DNA of 64,000 nt, taken from NCBI RefSeq assembly GCF_026151205.1, contig NC_087084.1:12551453-12615452 (forward strand), written 5' to 3'. Within the stretch, counting starts at the first letter, position 1. Each line of letters opens with the position of its first letter. Shown in pieces: positions 63,801-64,000 of the stretch. Made by a program: the position numbers and the translations under genes. Source of the stretch: Bolinopsis microptera. Lineage: Eukaryota; Ctenophora; Tentaculata; Lobata; Bolinopsidae. The notes under the pieces are model-generated. The model saw nothing but the letters and a program-made list of their open reading frames with translations. It searched no databases and was not told the DNA's origin.

Positions 63801-64000
63801 CTGAAAATTCAGAATTTTTACAACTTTATTTTCTGTTTTTGGGGTTTTTATGTTGCAATCGCTAAGTCTTTATTAACGTTGCATTATACACATCATTAAT
63901 GTAAATTGAGACGTGTGTCGTGTGTACAAGTAATCAATGATTAGTCATTGTAATTTGTAAAGTGCGATCTAGCGTGTACAAATGGACAATATCACATGAC
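63801..64000. other. TRIP12 intron, window end
   Basis: AT-rich intronic sequence upstream of the Armadillo exon; nothing else seen. Confidence 0.5.

Overview
This is animal (metazoan) nuclear DNA of low gene density. The signs are: spliced genes with GT/AG introns; a TRIP12-type HECT ubiquitin ligase; a seven-helix GPCR; an Arf-family GTPase; SRCR plus ephrin-receptor-like cysteine-rich modules; interstitial TTAGGG arrays; and many non-LTR retrotransposons, MITEs and SINE-like insertions. Class II photolyases and SRCR/cysteine-rich proteins would suit an early-branching invertebrate (placozoan, cnidarian or sponge), but the sequence alone does not fix the taxon.

Layout. 1-127 (-): first exon of an Arf-family GTPase. 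0.86-4.58 kb (-): two tandem intron-poor class II CPD photolyase genes; the first carries changes at residues expected to touch the lesion. 5.9-23.7 kb: one arm of an inverted segmental duplication that contains the 3' end of TRIP12. This arm is split by a 14.5 kb element (6477-20977) with 21 bp terminal inverted repeats and a 3 bp GAA duplication; the other arm, at 45.65-52.97 kb, keeps the empty site. Inside the 14.5 kb element the insertions are nested: a telomere-like TCAGGG/TTAGGG array is split by a LINE, and that LINE is split by a 5 kb foldback element (12367-17359) whose removal restores the LINE reading frame exactly.

22.97-24.44 kb (-): last five TRIP12 exons, with the catalytic cysteine. 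An Armadillo-region TRIP12 exon lies at 63.65-63.80 kb on the same strand, so the gene probably spans most of the window, although I could not find the middle exons. 24.7-29.6 kb: GGA-rich satellite punctuated by TTTTTGTCCG foldback units. 29.6-33.8 kb: no clear gene. 33.8-38.6 kb (+) and 40.7-43.7 kb (-): two degraded, convergent SRCR/cysteine-rich genes, the first interrupted by a 3.1 kb foldback element. 45.65-52.97 kb: the second arm of the inverted duplication, broken by two LINEs and a SINE-like element. 53-61.6 kb: mostly non-coding with one mariner-like element. 61.66-63.22 kb (+): a class A GPCR that may sit inside a TRIP12 intron.

The paired inverted arms act as a built-in control: each holds the empty site for insertions in the other. 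That is how most of the mobile elements here were delimited. No single new multi-gene system is evident. The strongest new-looking items are the nested 14.5 kb element, the foldback element and the diverging photolyase pair.
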